DNA of 64,000 bases from Thermoplasmata archaeon UBA184 (GTDB taxonomy: Archaea; Thermoplasmatota; Thermoplasmata; Lutacidiplasmatales; UBA184): positions 44,412-108,411 of the forward strand of contig DAEB01000040.1 of assembly GCA_002495185.1 (NCBI GenBank), in the 5' to 3' direction. The notes beneath the pieces are model-generated. The model did not search any database. It saw only the letters and a program-made list of their open reading frames with translations, and had not been told where the DNA came from. This document shows positions 1-9,514 of the stretch, piece by piece. Numbering within the stretch: position 1 is the first letter of the stretch; each line of letters starts with the position of its first letter. Both the position numbers and the translations under genes were made by a program.

Positions 1-451
1 ACCCCACCAGCTCGACCCGCCGAAGCGACCCGCGAGCCAGATAGTAGAGCGGGATACCCGAGGCCGCAAAGACCGTCGACTGCACCGCGAAGAGCGTGAG
101 CGGGACGGGCCACGCCGCGTACAGCGGCACGACGAGCGCCGCGACGTACGTGCTGTGGACCTGTAGGAAGGAGTGCACGCCGTAGAACGAGCGGTCCGGG
201 GTCTCGTAGAAGAGCTGGCCGTGGGCCGTCGTCCACAGAAGCTGTTGGTTCACGCCGAGGTCCCAAGCGCTGGTGAAGAAGTTCTCGTTGCGGAGGTTCG
301 AGAAGTAGGCGATCACGACCGCGTAGGCGGCCAATAGGACCCCGAGGACGAGCCATCCCCGGTAGGGGCCGCGCAGGAGAGCGACAAGGCCCCGGGTCCT
401 GGTTTCTTCGCGGTTCGGTGTGGGGGGCTGCTCGCTCGGACTCGCTGACAA
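1..451 (-). CDS. DUF2079-type membrane protein, N-terminal part (cut by window edge)
   Basis: Read on the minus strand, the frame is open from a stop near 466 down to base 1. A membrane helix (GWLVLGVLLAAYAVVIAYF) is followed by a conserved segment with AWDLGVNQQLLW and a PLTLFAVQS helix. The gene at 4564 has the matching segments NWDLGINMQAAW and ALTLFAIQA, so the two are paralogues. DUF2079 proteins are multi-spanning and of unproven function, and are often found in archaeal glycan loci. No ATG is available. TTG at 449-451 is the only obvious start after the in-frame stop, so the start is uncertain. The C-terminus lies outside the window. Confidence 0.7.
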   Translation of the reverse strand, partial: MSASPSEQPPTPNREETRTRGLVALLRGPYRGWLVLGVLLAAYAVVIAYFSNLRNENFFTSAWDLGVNQQLLWTTAHGQLFYETPDRSFYGVHSFLQVHSTYVAALVVPLYAAWPVPLTLFAVQSTVFAASGIPLYYLARGSLRRVELVG

Positions 452-603
452 CCCGTTACTCCCCTACTGCACTCTGGGAACAGTCTGTTGGGCCCGGGCC
501 GACCGACCGGGAGCCCATCACACAGTCTCCCCCAAGAACTTTGCCCGGGAGAGGCCGCCTCACCGGAAACGTCGGTGCCAAGAAGGCGGCGCCCCGGAGG
601 TCT

Positions 604-1728
604 TCACAAATCCCGGAACGCCCGCTCGACCGACTCTCGGAACGCGGCGGGCGAAAACCTCTCCCCGCGCCGAAGGGACCGTTCGGCAGCCGCCTGGTAG
701 GCCGCCGGCCCGCTGAGGCTCGCGAGCGCCGCGAGCCACGGCCCGGTGTCGGTAGGCTCGAACAATGACCCGGAATCACCGACGATCTCGGCGAGCGGAG
801 CGATGTTGCTGGCGAGCACCGGCAGGCCGAACGCCATGGCCTCGATCACCGGGCGTCCGAACCCTTCATGCAGGGAAGGATGCACGAGGACGTCGTTCGT
901 CTCGTACACCTGGTCGATGGAGGCAACCTCCGAGATGGTGGTGAGATTGGGGAGGTTCATCTGCGACACGAGGGCCCGAGTCTTCGACCGCAGGCGCGAC
1001 AGGATAGTGAACTGAATCCGGTCGGCGTCCTTCCCTCGTGCCGAGTCCTGCGCGAGTCGGACTACGAACTCGAGGTTCTTGTAGGGGCGGTCGGTCGACA
1101 CGCAGAGGACGCGGACCTTCCCCGTGGCTCGAATCCGCTCGAGGGACGCGGAGACGTGTTCCGGGTGGAAACCGAGCGAGTGCGTTTCGGGAACGACCCG
1201 GACCTGTTCTGGCGATACCCCCTGCTGCGTGACCTCCGTGGCCATCGACTCCGTCGGCACGAAGACTCTTTGCGCCAACCGCAGGCGGGGAATCGCGTAA
1301 TGAAACATCCAGGTCGATGCGCGACGGTCGGCGAACCGGGTCAGCGGCTTCAGGTCGTGCACCCGAATGGCGCACCGAGGGTGGAAGCGAGCGGCGTTGA
1401 CCAGCGTGGGGTCCATCAGGAACACGATATCGCTGGGGATCCGTCGGAGTCGATCGGGGAACGTCCAGAGGCGGTTGATCCCCATGTCGACCGTCTGATT
1501 GGGGAATCCCAGGCCCCGCACGACGTGGTCGGGGTTCGATAGAGGGGATTGCACGCCTCGATCCAGGCACTGGTACCAGGAGACCCCGTACCCCAGCTCC
1601 GTGAGGGCGGTCCGGAAGGCGAGGCCGTCCAGGCTGATCCCGTCGGTCTTCCCGGAGGCGTTCACGATGGCGATCGTCGGGGTGGGGGGTCGCATGGCTT
1701 CTGGATCCGCGCGCCGTTCAGAGCGCAC
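604..1728 (-). CDS. Glycosyltransferase, GT4 family (GT-B fold)
   Basis: The 374-residue protein has the C-terminal donor-site signature of GT4 retaining enzymes: HEGFGRPVIEAMAFGLPVLAS near residues 290-310, with the paired glutamates. A VRVLCVSTDRPYKNL strand opens the C-terminal Rossmann half. It probably transfers a sugar from a nucleotide donor onto a growing surface glycan at the cytoplasmic membrane face; donor and acceptor cannot be read. GTG at 1728 sits about 33 bases past a TATA-like CCTAAAGTG (1757-1765, minus strand), consistent with a near-leaderless start. An in-frame ATG at 1695, just before PPTPTIAIVN, is the alternative. It lies between the DUF2079 gene and a divergent GT4 gene. 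Confidence 0.85.
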   Translation of the reverse strand: MRSERRADPEAMRPPTPTIAIVNASGKTDGISLDGLAFRTALTELGYGVSWYQCLDRGVQSPLSNPDHVVRGLGFPNQTVDMGINRLWTFPDRLRRIPSDIVFLMDPTLVNAARFHPRCAIRVHDLKPLTRFADRRASTWMFHYAIPRLRLAQRVFVPTESMATEVTQQGVSPEQVRVVPETHSLGFHPEHVSASLERIRATGKVRVLCVSTDRPYKNLEFVVRLAQDSARGKDADRIQFTILSRLRSKTRALVSQMNLPNLTTISEVASIDQVYETNDVLVHPSLHEGFGRPVIEAMAFGLPVLASNIAPLAEIVGDSGSLFEPTDTGPWLAALASLSGPAAYQAAAERSLRRGERFSPAAFRESVERAFRDL

Positions 1729-1982
1729 GAGTTCTAGACAGGTAGGGTGGCGGCCTCACTTTAGGAGTCGGGGTCGATTCGACGACGGCGGGTGTGCGTC
1801 CGCCTCAGTAGGGGGCGCCGGACTCCTCCGCATGGCGCAGAACCTCGTCCTCCCGCACCCCGGGTTCCCCGACAGAGCTCTGGTTTAAGCCGTCGCAGTC
1901 CTCGTCTCGGCGTTGCCGCAGTACCAAAGATTAATTACCACTGCACGGGCGTTCTCGAGAGAGGACCGGGGTTGGGATCACG

Positions 1983-3200
1983 ATGAAACGACTCCTCCTC
2001 GTCACCGACCCGATCGGCGGGTCGACGTCGGTCCAGTTTGAGATCCTCAGTTCGCTGACGACGGGCCTTCGACCCCGCTACGAGCTCTTCGTCTTCACGC
2101 CCTACTGCGACGAGGAACGTTCGGCCGCCCTGAGCCAGCTCGGCTGCCAGCTGATCACCCCCCGGTCTTCCGGCCTCAGCTTCGAGTCCTTCATCCCCGC
2201 GGACGGCCGGCGGAACGAGTCGATGCTCTGGGCGACCAGCTGGGTGCGCGAAGCGCTGTTCGCTCGGAACAGCTCGGACGCCGCTGCGTGCCTGAGGACG
2301 CATCCGGTGGACTACACGGTCAACCTCTCCATGACCGTGCCGGCGCATTGTGACCTCTGGTGGATCCTCGGAACCCCCCTCGACCAGACCATCCGGGGGA
2401 TGGCGGGGTTCAACCTGGTCGCACGTCTCGTCGATGCCGCCTCCCATCGTTTGGTCGCTTCGTTGGACGAGAGGGTGTTGCGCCGGATCCAGTCCCAATC
2501 CGTCCGATTCCTGGCGAACTCTCCGTACCTCCAGAGCCTCTACCGAGACCGGGGCTTCCCGGTGGAGGGGGTCGTCTACACCCTGAAGGACCTCTCGGGA
2601 TTCCATCCCACGTCGCCGCATCCGACCCGGGATTACGTCCTCCTCTACGTCGGAAAGGAGCTCGACAACCTCGACTTCCCGGCCCTCGTCCGCGCGGGGG
2701 TTCGGATCGTGGGATTCGGGAACAAGGTTCCCGCTGGCACGCAGCTGAAGAAGTTCACCGAATCGATCGAGTGGCTGGGGCCCGTGAGCCAGAGCGAGCT
2801 CATCGACCTCTACGCGAACGCGCTCTTCACCCTGTTCCCCTTCACGTGCGAGCCGATGGGGCTCGTTCCCATCGAGTCGATGGCGTGCGGCACCCCGGTC
2901 CTCACCTATGCCCGCCAGGGTCCGGGGTCGACGGTCCTCCCGGGCTCCACCGGTTGGCTCGTCGACACCCCCGACCAGATGCTCGCCAAAGCGAAGGAGA
3001 TCTGGTCGCGCCGGGATTCCGGCATCTCCCCCGCCGGGTGCATTCGTCGGGCTCGGGAGTTCATCGGCCAGCGGATGGTGGATGAGCTGGTCGATTGGAT
3101 CGAGGGGATGTGCGCGTTGGACGGGTCGAACGCCCCCCTCGACCGCGCCCGCCGGGAACTGACGCCGGGCGCGAAGCCGATGCTGATGGGCCGGGCGTAG
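1983..3200 (+). CDS. Glycosyltransferase, GT4 family
   Basis: The 405-residue protein opens with a Rossmann segment, MKRLLLVTDPIGGSTSVQFE. The GT4 donor-binding signature CEPMGLVPIESMACGTPVLT lies near residues 289-308, followed by GSTGWLVDTPDQM. A TATA-like GATTAATTA lies at 1929-1937, about 50 bases before the ATG. It is divergent from the GT4 gene at 604 and convergent with the GT2 gene at 3217, only 16 bases away. Its likely role is assembly of an extracellular or S-layer glycan; the sugar transferred is unknown. Confidence 0.85.
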   Translation: MKRLLLVTDPIGGSTSVQFEILSSLTTGLRPRYELFVFTPYCDEERSAALSQLGCQLITPRSSGLSFESFIPADGRRNESMLWATSWVREALFARNSSDAAACLRTHPVDYTVNLSMTVPAHCDLWWILGTPLDQTIRGMAGFNLVARLVDAASHRLVASLDERVLRRIQSQSVRFLANSPYLQSLYRDRGFPVEGVVYTLKDLSGFHPTSPHPTRDYVLLYVGKELDNLDFPALVRAGVRIVGFGNKVPAGTQLKKFTESIEWLGPVSQSELIDLYANALFTLFPFTCEPMGLVPIESMACGTPVLTYARQGPGSTVLPGSTGWLVDTPDQMLAKAKEIWSRRDSGISPAGCIRRAREFIGQRMVDELVDWIEGMCALDGSNAPLDRARRELTPGAKPMLMGRA

Positions 3201-3216
3201 GATCCGGCGCTGCCGG

Positions 3217-4257
3217 CTAGTCCACGCGGATCTGCTTTCGATAGGCCGCGCGACCGATGGAGGGAGCGACGAGGCAGAGAATCCCGGCGAGAATCGTCGG
3301 GAGGCTCTCCCGGACCGGGTACGTGTCCCGGTAGCGGAGGAGTCCGCGAAGCGGTGCCGCGAAGTCTCGCCGTCTCGAAGCAGGGTCTCGGCAGGCTTCA
3401 ATCAACTGTACGAGAAGCAGCCGTGCGTCCATGAGGCGGAGGACCTGCGCGTTCCCCGAGCTCGCCACGAACTCGCGGATGACGCGGTAATCCCTCTCCG
3501 CGAGCTGCGCGAACTCCAGCATCTTCTTCGACCTCGCCTCGGCCAGGCCGGAACCGGCGAGGGACGTGTTGTCTTCGTGGATCCGGTAGCGCGTCAGGAG
3601 CGCGTCGTCCAGGAGGACCGAGTACTCGGATACCAGAGCGGAGAAGAAGAACAGGGTATCGACCGTCGCGATGAGACGCTTCAGGTAGGGGAGCGAACGC
3701 TCGACGAGTTCGCGACGGACCGCGCTCGAGCTGACGTTGAAGTCCGGGTGGCGAAAGGCGAGCTGGCGCAAGGATTCCGCGGTCTTCGAGGATGCGAGGA
3801 ACAGGGTGCCTTTGGAGCGGGAGGGCCCCGACCCGAAACGAGGCACCGAGCGAAGGTCGAGGAACTCCCCCTTCGGGCCGATGAAGCTCGCCCGGTTCCC
3901 GTAGAATCCGAGGTCGCCCCGAGAATCGAAGTACGCCGCGATCGTTCGGAGGCGCGAGGGCTCGAAGAGGTCGTCGTCGTCCAGCACGAGGAGGATTCGG
4001 CCTCGACTTCGAGCCACCCCGGCGGCGACCTTGAGCGCCCCCGGCTGTTCGGTGCAAATGATCGACGTGGCGCCCACCTCCCGGAAGTACGATTCGAGGG
4101 CCGCGTCCTCGTAATTCTTGACGACCACGACCTCGAACTTCGACCGGTCCAGGTCCTGGCGAACGACGCTCTCCACCGCACCTCGGAGATACTGGACCCG
4201 GTTGTGAGCGAGCACGATCACCGAGATCTGGGGGTCGCCGTTCGTTGGCCCGGTCAA
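3217..4257 (-). CDS. Glycosyltransferase, GT2 family (GT-A fold)
   Basis: The 346-residue protein has the GT2 layout: ISVIVLAHNR at the N-terminus, FEVVVVKNYED, and the metal-binding LLVLDDDDLFEP near residue 95. A conserved TRYRIHEDNTS follows in the acceptor half. The same YRIHxxNxS motif and a hydrophobic C-terminus occur in the proteins at 7057 and 23522, so the three form one paralogous set. The start is TTG at 4257, supported by GGAGGGGG at 4265-4272, seven bases upstream. This is one of the few clear ribosome binding sites in the window. The C-terminal hydrophobic stretch (ILAGILCLVAPSIG) may dock at the membrane. Confidence 0.88.
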   Translation of the reverse strand: MTGPTNGDPQISVIVLAHNRVQYLRGAVESVVRQDLDRSKFEVVVVKNYEDAALESYFREVGATSIICTEQPGALKVAAGVARSRGRILLVLDDDDLFEPSRLRTIAAYFDSRGDLGFYGNRASFIGPKGEFLDLRSVPRFGSGPSRSKGTLFLASSKTAESLRQLAFRHPDFNVSSSAVRRELVERSLPYLKRLIATVDTLFFFSALVSEYSVLLDDALLTRYRIHEDNTSLAGSGLAEARSKKMLEFAQLAERDYRVIREFVASSGNAQVLRLMDARLLLVQLIEACRDPASRRRDFAAPLRGLLRYRDTYPVRESLPTILAGILCLVAPSIGRAAYRKQIRVD

Positions 4258-4563
4258 TGGTCGTCCCCCTCCAAAGGCTCCCGAGCAGGCCCGGGGTCCT
4301 GGTTCGGCCTCCCCTCACTATAACCGTCGCGGTCCCACACAAAACCACGGGGAACGGACAGCGGGCGGGCGATCCGATGGATTCACGGCTCTCCACCAAC
4401 GAGCGGCGGTGGACGAAGGCACCGACCGGACCGGCGCGGCGGAATCCCGTTCGGTACCCGCGGGGCGACCGACCGTCTCCAAGAGGGTTCTTATAACCCC
4501 GGAACTCGCTGGCAGAACGGGCTGACTTCCGGTGGGTTCACAATCCGGTGGTGGTCGCCGGCT
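4258..4563. promoter_or_regulatory. Divergent promoter region between GT2 and DUF2079 genes
   Basis: This gene-free spacer carries two TATA-like elements. TTCTTATAAC at 4488-4497 points rightward to the DUF2079 gene. CTATAACC at 4318-4325 reads GGTTATAG on the minus strand and points to the GT2 gene. I see no inverted repeat that would mark an operator. Confidence 0.45.
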
Positions 4564-7032
4564 GTGGAGACAAAGAGTGGCACCGATCTCAACGGTGGGC
4601 TGCCCGAGCGGAGGAGGGTCGATGAGCCCTGGTCGCCGGCTCGAGCCACTCGACCCGAGCCACCAACGACCCCGGGACCCCGAGGGATGGTAGGGATGAA
4701 TCCCCCGCCGGATTCGTCCCAGGAGACCGAGAAAGGTCGAGCGACCGACTCGGAGACAGGCGAGCGCGTCGCGGGCCTCCTTCCACGGCCCGAGGGTCTC
4801 CTGCTGCTCCTCGTCGTCACGGCCTTCTCCCTGCTGTACACGGGGCTCAGCTTCCTTCGATACACCGAATTCTACGCCGAGAACTGGGACCTCGGAATCA
4901 ACATGCAGGCGGCGTGGACGAACGACCACGGCTACTTCGCCTTCAGTTCTGCTCTCTCCGAAGGCGTCCGGGCGCAATCGTTCTACTTCATCCACCCGGC
5001 CTACCTGATGTACCCCGTTTCTTGGGTCTACAACCTGGCGCCCTACGCGCTCACGCTGTTCGCGATCCAGGCGGTGGTCCTGGCCTCGTCGGCGATTCCC
5101 CTCTACCTCCTGGGTCGACAGGCGGCCGTGCCCCCGAAGATCGCGTTCGCGGGGATCGCGATCTACCTCGCCTCTCTCCCCATCCTCTCCGGATTCCTGT
5201 TCGACTACCACTGGGAGGCGTTCATTCCCGCGTCGTTCCTTTGGACCTTCTACCTGTGGGGGAAGGGCCGCTACTGGTGGGCCGCGCTCCCGGCGACGCT
5301 CGGTCTCTTCACGATCGAGGTGTTCGCCGCACTCCTTCTCGCGATCGCCGCATACTTTGCCTGGCCCTACATTCGCGCCCTCTTCACGCCTCCGAGGAAG
5401 CACTGGGACCAGGTCCGGAGGACCCTCGCCGGTCCGGCACGACCTCTCCTCGGCCTCGTCGCGCTGGCCATCGTAGGATTCCTCGGGCCCGTCTTCGTGG
5501 CGTGGTACTGGCTTCCCTCACTGACCGGCGCGACCCCGGTGTTCCCGCCGCCTCCCCCACACAACATCATCGGCATTCCGTACTGGGGCGTCTCCGCTTC
5601 GAACCTCGGACCTCGCCTGTTCTACTGGCTCATCCTTCTCTCGTCGTTCGGGTTCCTTCCCCTCCTTCACCGGCAGAGGCTGCTGATCCTGAGCATTCCG
5701 TGGGTCCTCTACTCGGTGGTGATGACCCCCAACCCCGCGTTCACTCTGATCCGGTATCACTACTCGTTGATCGCCGTGGCTCCGCTCGCGATCGGATTCT
5801 TGGAAGGATTGGGTGCGATGACCCGCTCATCCGACCGCGAGTCGGTCGCGGGGCTGCCGTTCTGGGGCTGGCTGGTCCTCCTCGTGCCCGTCTTCGTGGT
5901 CGGAGTGATCGCACCTCTCACGTTGATTCGACCGACGACCACGGACCTCTGGGTCGGCCTCGGGATCGCTCTCTGGGTGCTGGTCGGCTTCTTGGCGATG
6001 CGATTCGTCGCGCGCCGGAGGGCATCGACCCCCCCTCGAGACCCCCGCGGAACGGGGCCCGGCCCGGCGAGGCGTCGCACCGCTCTCCGGGTGACGCTCA
6101 TCGTCTCCCTCGTCGTGCTGGTCTCGAGCAATATCGCGCTCTCCCCGCTGAATCCGGCGACGTTCCTCGGCCCGGGGGAGGCGAGCTACTCGTTCACCTA
6201 CTCGCCGAGTCCGAGCTTCGACCAGATGCCCGGGCTCCTCTCCCACATTCCCTCCGGAGCTTCGGTCTTCGCATCGGACAACCTCTTCCCGTTCGTCGCC
6301 AACAACCCGCGGGCGTACTCCACGTTCTGGTATCCGGGTCCGATCCCCTATCTTCCGTTCAACGCGTCGAATCTGCCGGAGGTCGTCCTCCTGAGCTCGA
6401 CGCAATGGTTCCTCCCAACGTTCCTGAACGGGGTGCTGTTCAACCAGAGCGTCTACGGGCTCGTCTACGTCATCTATGGGAACCAATACCCCGGGTCGAT
6501 CTTCCTCTACGAACTGGGGTATTCCGGTTCGAGCCACGTGGTCGAGGCAACACCATTTCCGGCGACGACCGTCCTCTGCGGCAATGATCTTGCGATCGGT
6601 CCGTCGGGCTCGGTCGCTCCGCTGTCGGGATCCCGATGCGGGAGCATCATCGAGAGCCGCCCGGCCACGAACCTTTCGGGGAACAACGCCACGATCTGGT
6701 ACGGGCCGTACTCGGACCTGCTCCCGGGCAACTACACCGTCAAGATCTCCCTTCGGGGGGAGTTGAGCGGCCCCGGGCCGGCCAACTCCGCCGTGCTGGT
6801 CATGAACGCCAACGCGGCGGGGGTGCCCTACTGGTACGACGTGGTGGTCTACGAGAATCAGATCTCCCCGACGCAGTGGACCAACCTGACGTTCCATTTC
6901 TCGCTCGGCGCCCCCCGACCGCTCGCCGAGTGGCGAGGCTACCTCGCCGGTGCGACCGTCAGCGGGACGTTCGTCCCGGGAAGCTGCCAGCTGAACTACA
7001 TCGAGGTCGACTACACGTCCGGACCGTACTGA
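4564..7032 (+). CDS. DUF2079 family polytopic membrane protein with extracellular C-terminal domain
   Basis: The 822-residue protein has a charged N-terminus, about ten to twelve membrane helices between residues 75 and 530, and a long extracytoplasmic C-terminal part rich in Ser, Gly, Tyr and N-x-S/T sites. The DUF2079 signature includes ENWDLGINMQAAW and, further on, DYHWEAFIPASF. The family resembles GT-C membrane glycosyltransferases in layout, but the activity is unproven. The start could also be ATG 4687 (residue 42), closer to the first helix. It is the full-length paralogue of the partial gene at 1-451 and sits between two GT2 genes, which suggests lipid-linked sugar transfer or glycan export. 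Confidence 0.8.
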   Translation: METKSGTDLNGGLPERRRVDEPWSPARATRPEPPTTPGPRGMVGMNPPPDSSQETEKGRATDSETGERVAGLLPRPEGLLLLLVVTAFSLLYTGLSFLRYTEFYAENWDLGINMQAAWTNDHGYFAFSSALSEGVRAQSFYFIHPAYLMYPVSWVYNLAPYALTLFAIQAVVLASSAIPLYLLGRQAAVPPKIAFAGIAIYLASLPILSGFLFDYHWEAFIPASFLWTFYLWGKGRYWWAALPATLGLFTIEVFAALLLAIAAYFAWPYIRALFTPPRKHWDQVRRTLAGPARPLLGLVALAIVGFLGPVFVAWYWLPSLTGATPVFPPPPPHNIIGIPYWGVSASNLGPRLFYWLILLSSFGFLPLLHRQRLLILSIPWVLYSVVMTPNPAFTLIRYHYSLIAVAPLAIGFLEGLGAMTRSSDRESVAGLPFWGWLVLLVPVFVVGVIAPLTLIRPTTTDLWVGLGIALWVLVGFLAMRFVARRRASTPPRDPRGTGPGPARRRTALRVTLIVSLVVLVSSNIALSPLNPATFLGPGEASYSFTYSPSPSFDQMPGLLSHIPSGASVFASDNLFPFVANNPRAYSTFWYPGPIPYLPFNASNLPEVVLLSSTQWFLPTFLNGVLFNQSVYGLVYVIYGNQYPGSIFLYELGYSGSSHVVEATPFPATTVLCGNDLAIGPSGSVAPLSGSRCGSIIESRPATNLSGNNATIWYGPYSDLLPGNYTVKISLRGELSGPGPANSAVLVMNANAAGVPYWYDVVVYENQISPTQWTNLTFHFSLGAPRPLAEWRGYLAGATVSGTFVPGSCQLNYIEVDYTSGPY

Positions 7033-7056
7033 GCGGCGACCCGCCTCCCACGGTGA

Positions 7057-8097
7057 CTAGCCCCTCTCCGAGCGTTCCACCTCCCGGGCGTACAGCCATC
7101 GACCGAACCCGGGGGCGACGGTGAAGAGCCAGAGAGCGCGTCGCAATCGCGTCTCGGACCGCACGAAGTATGTCCGCTTCTGGCGAGCGAGGTCTCGACG
7201 CAGACGGGCGAACTCCTCCCTCGGCGTGGTCGGTTCTCGAAGGGCCTGGTACGCTCGTTGCACGGCGAGAACGCCGTCGGCCTCCTCCGTTGCGCTCCGG
7301 TCGCCCGTGGCGCGCACGGCCTCCGCCAGCCTCGCGTAGCTCGGAAGGAAGAGCTTCGAGAATCCGGCGCGGCCCGCCAGCGGGGAAACGCCGGTCCGGA
7401 CGTCGAGCGAGATGTTGCGGGGGTGGATCCGATACTCGGTCAGAACCTCGGGCTCGATACACAGGTCGAGCGGTGACGTGAGCGCCGCAAAGAACACCAG
7501 CCCGTCGAGCAGGCGGTAGCCGGCCAGGTCCATCCCCCGGACGAACGGGGTGACGACCTCCTTGCGGACCGCCATACTGCTGCTGTTGAAATCGATGCCG
7601 AGATCCGGAAGCTGGCGGAGCTGCTCCACTCGGCCGGGGCCCGAGAGCACGATTCTTCCCGAGCGGACCGAGTTCCTTCGCTGGCGGGCGCGGAACTCGC
7701 TGTTCGGCAACTCGTTCCCGGCCGCATCGATGACCGCGTAGTTGTTCCGGCAGAACCCGATCCTCTCGCTCGACCGAAAGAGCGTTGCGAGAGCGCGAAG
7801 CCGCTCGGGACGGTATCGATCGTCGTCGTCCAGAAACGTGAGGACCGTCCCTCGGCTTGCCTCGACCCCCGCGCGAATGGCCGGCCCGATATCGCCGGGG
7901 TCCACCGGAACCGACCGTCCGTTGAGGGCCTGGACGGCCCGCTCGAGCGGTTCGCTCTCATAATCGCGGACCACGACGAGCTCGAACTCGGATGGGTCCA
8001 GGGTTTGCCGACGCACCGATTCGACCGCTTCGAGAACGTAGTCCGGATGGCGAGATGCCATCACGATGACGCTGATGTACGGGTCGGTCGGGGTCAT
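7057..8097 (-). CDS. Glycosyltransferase, GT2 family
   Basis: The 346 residues match the protein at 3217 in length and layout: ISVIVMASRHPDYV, FELVVVRDYES, the DxD region TFLDDDDRYRPERL near residue 90, and TEYRIHPRNIS in the acceptor half. The hydrophobic C-terminus ALWLFTVAPGFGRWLY corresponds to the same region in its paralogues. It is convergent with the DUF2079 gene, with 24 bases between stop codons. Its probable role is addition of one residue to the surface glycan; the donor is unknown. Confidence 0.87.
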   Translation of the reverse strand: MTPTDPYISVIVMASRHPDYVLEAVESVRRQTLDPSEFELVVVRDYESEPLERAVQALNGRSVPVDPGDIGPAIRAGVEASRGTVLTFLDDDDRYRPERLRALATLFRSSERIGFCRNNYAVIDAAGNELPNSEFRARQRRNSVRSGRIVLSGPGRVEQLRQLPDLGIDFNSSSMAVRKEVVTPFVRGMDLAGYRLLDGLVFFAALTSPLDLCIEPEVLTEYRIHPRNISLDVRTGVSPLAGRAGFSKLFLPSYARLAEAVRATGDRSATEEADGVLAVQRAYQALREPTTPREEFARLRRDLARQKRTYFVRSETRLRRALWLFTVAPGFGRWLYAREVERSERG

Positions 8098-8220
8098 TCG
8101 TCGAAATCCGCTATCCCCTCGACCGCTTGAGGCTGCTCGGGCATCGGACGGACCGCGGCGCGACTCCGGGAGTCTCCCCCGCCTCCGGTGCGAGACCTCG
8201 ATCGATGCGATGGGGAGAGG

Positions 8221-9294
8221 CTACAGCCGGAGCCGGCACGCGTCGCCGACCAGAAGCTCGATCTCCTCCGGCACCGGTGCGACCGCCCGGAGGTCGACGT
8301 ACCGGCCGATCAGGGAGTCTCGCAACCGGACGGGTCCCGAGATTCGAGCTCCTTCGAGGACGATGCTTCGACGGATCGCGCACCCGTTCAACTGGACCCC
8401 GTCTCCGATCGACGTTCGGGGGCCGATCTCGGTCCGGCTGCCGACCCGAACGTCACGCCCGATCACCACCGGCCCGTGAACCGATGCCCCCGATTCGATC
8501 ACCGAATCCTCTCCGAGCGCGACCGGGCCCTTCAACGTGGCCCCCGACTCCACGGTTCCGAGGACTTCGAACTCCGCCCCGGGGCGTGAATCGAGCACGA
8601 GGTCGTTCGCATGAAGGAGGTCTTCGGGCGCGCCCGTGTCCTTCCACCAACCGTGAACTCGCTGGACCACCACGCGGTCGCCCCGCTCGACGAGCGCTCG
8701 GATCGCGTCGGTGATCTCGAGCTCTCCTCGTGCGGAGGGCGCGAGACGGGCGATCACGTCGTGGACCTTCGGGGAGAAGACGTACACCCCCACGAGGGCC
8801 TGGTTCCCCTTCGGGTTGCGGGGCTTCTCCTCGATCGACACGATCTTCTTTCCCGAGAATTCGACGATCCCGTACTGGTGGGGGTCGGCGACCGTCGTCA
8901 CCCCGATCACGGCGTCCGCACGCTCGCTCTCGAAGAGCTGGAGGAACGACTCGAGGCCATGCTCGAGCAGGTTGTCGCCGAGGTACATCACGAACGGCTC
9001 TTCCGCGAGGAACGAGCGGGCACAGAGGACGGCGTGGGCCAACCCCTTCGGTTGACCCTGGTTGATGTACGTGACCTCGAGCCCGAACGCGGCACCGTCC
9101 CCCACTGCCTCTCGAATCCCTTCGTGGATCGGACCCAGCACGATCCCGACCTCGGAGACCCCGGCGCGCGCGAGCTGCCGGAGCCCGTAGAAGAGGATCG
9201 GCTGGTTCGCGATAGGGATCATGTGCTTGTTCCCGGTCGAGGTCAGCGGGCGAAGGCGCGTTCCGTGGCCGCCGGCGAGGAGAAGCCCTTTCAT
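8221..9294 (-). CDS. rmlA: Glucose-1-phosphate thymidylyltransferase, long form with left-handed beta-helix
   Basis: The 357-residue protein forms dTDP-glucose from dTTP and glucose 1-phosphate, the first step to dTDP-6-deoxy sugars. The N-terminal nucleotidyltransferase signature MKGLLLAGGHGTRLRPLT is followed by HMIPIANQPI, and YLGDNLLEHGL near residue 105 is a metal-site segment. After residue 240 come hexapeptide-type repeats (GATLKGPVALGEDSVIESGA), a beta-helix tail seen in archaeal and actinobacterial long-form enzymes. Start ATG 9294 is set by the Met directly before the signature; upstream sequence in the same frame is not protein-like. It pairs functionally with rmlB at 12108. No rmlC or rmlD is visible. 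Confidence 0.9.
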   Translation of the reverse strand: MKGLLLAGGHGTRLRPLTSTGNKHMIPIANQPILFYGLRQLARAGVSEVGIVLGPIHEGIREAVGDGAAFGLEVTYINQGQPKGLAHAVLCARSFLAEEPFVMYLGDNLLEHGLESFLQLFESERADAVIGVTTVADPHQYGIVEFSGKKIVSIEEKPRNPKGNQALVGVYVFSPKVHDVIARLAPSARGELEITDAIRALVERGDRVVVQRVHGWWKDTGAPEDLLHANDLVLDSRPGAEFEVLGTVESGATLKGPVALGEDSVIESGASVHGPVVIGRDVRVGSRTEIGPRTSIGDGVQLNGCAIRRSIVLEGARISGPVRLRDSLIGRYVDLRAVAPVPEEIELLVGDACRLRL

Positions 9295-9514
9295 GGACCC
9301 ATCTCCGGAGGCAAGACCCCTTCTAAGCGTTCGCCAAGACGGCCCGCGCCTGCTTGTCCCCCGGCCCCCGACGGACCCGCGGTCCGCCTCGGTCGGAGCG
9401 TGGGAATCGTTTTTACGGCGAAGCGCGACATGGGGCCTCGTAGGCGGCTGTGAAGGAAGTTCCTGTCCCGGTCCGGGACCCCGATGACACCCCGATCTTC
9501 GCCCGAAGGGGTCG

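Noticed and set aside
1935..3401. 488-residue open frame on the minus strand
   Set aside because: It lies opposite a well-supported GT4 gene, is full of Arg/Glu/Pro/Gly low-complexity sequence and has no motif. This is a common artefact of GC-rich codon bias.
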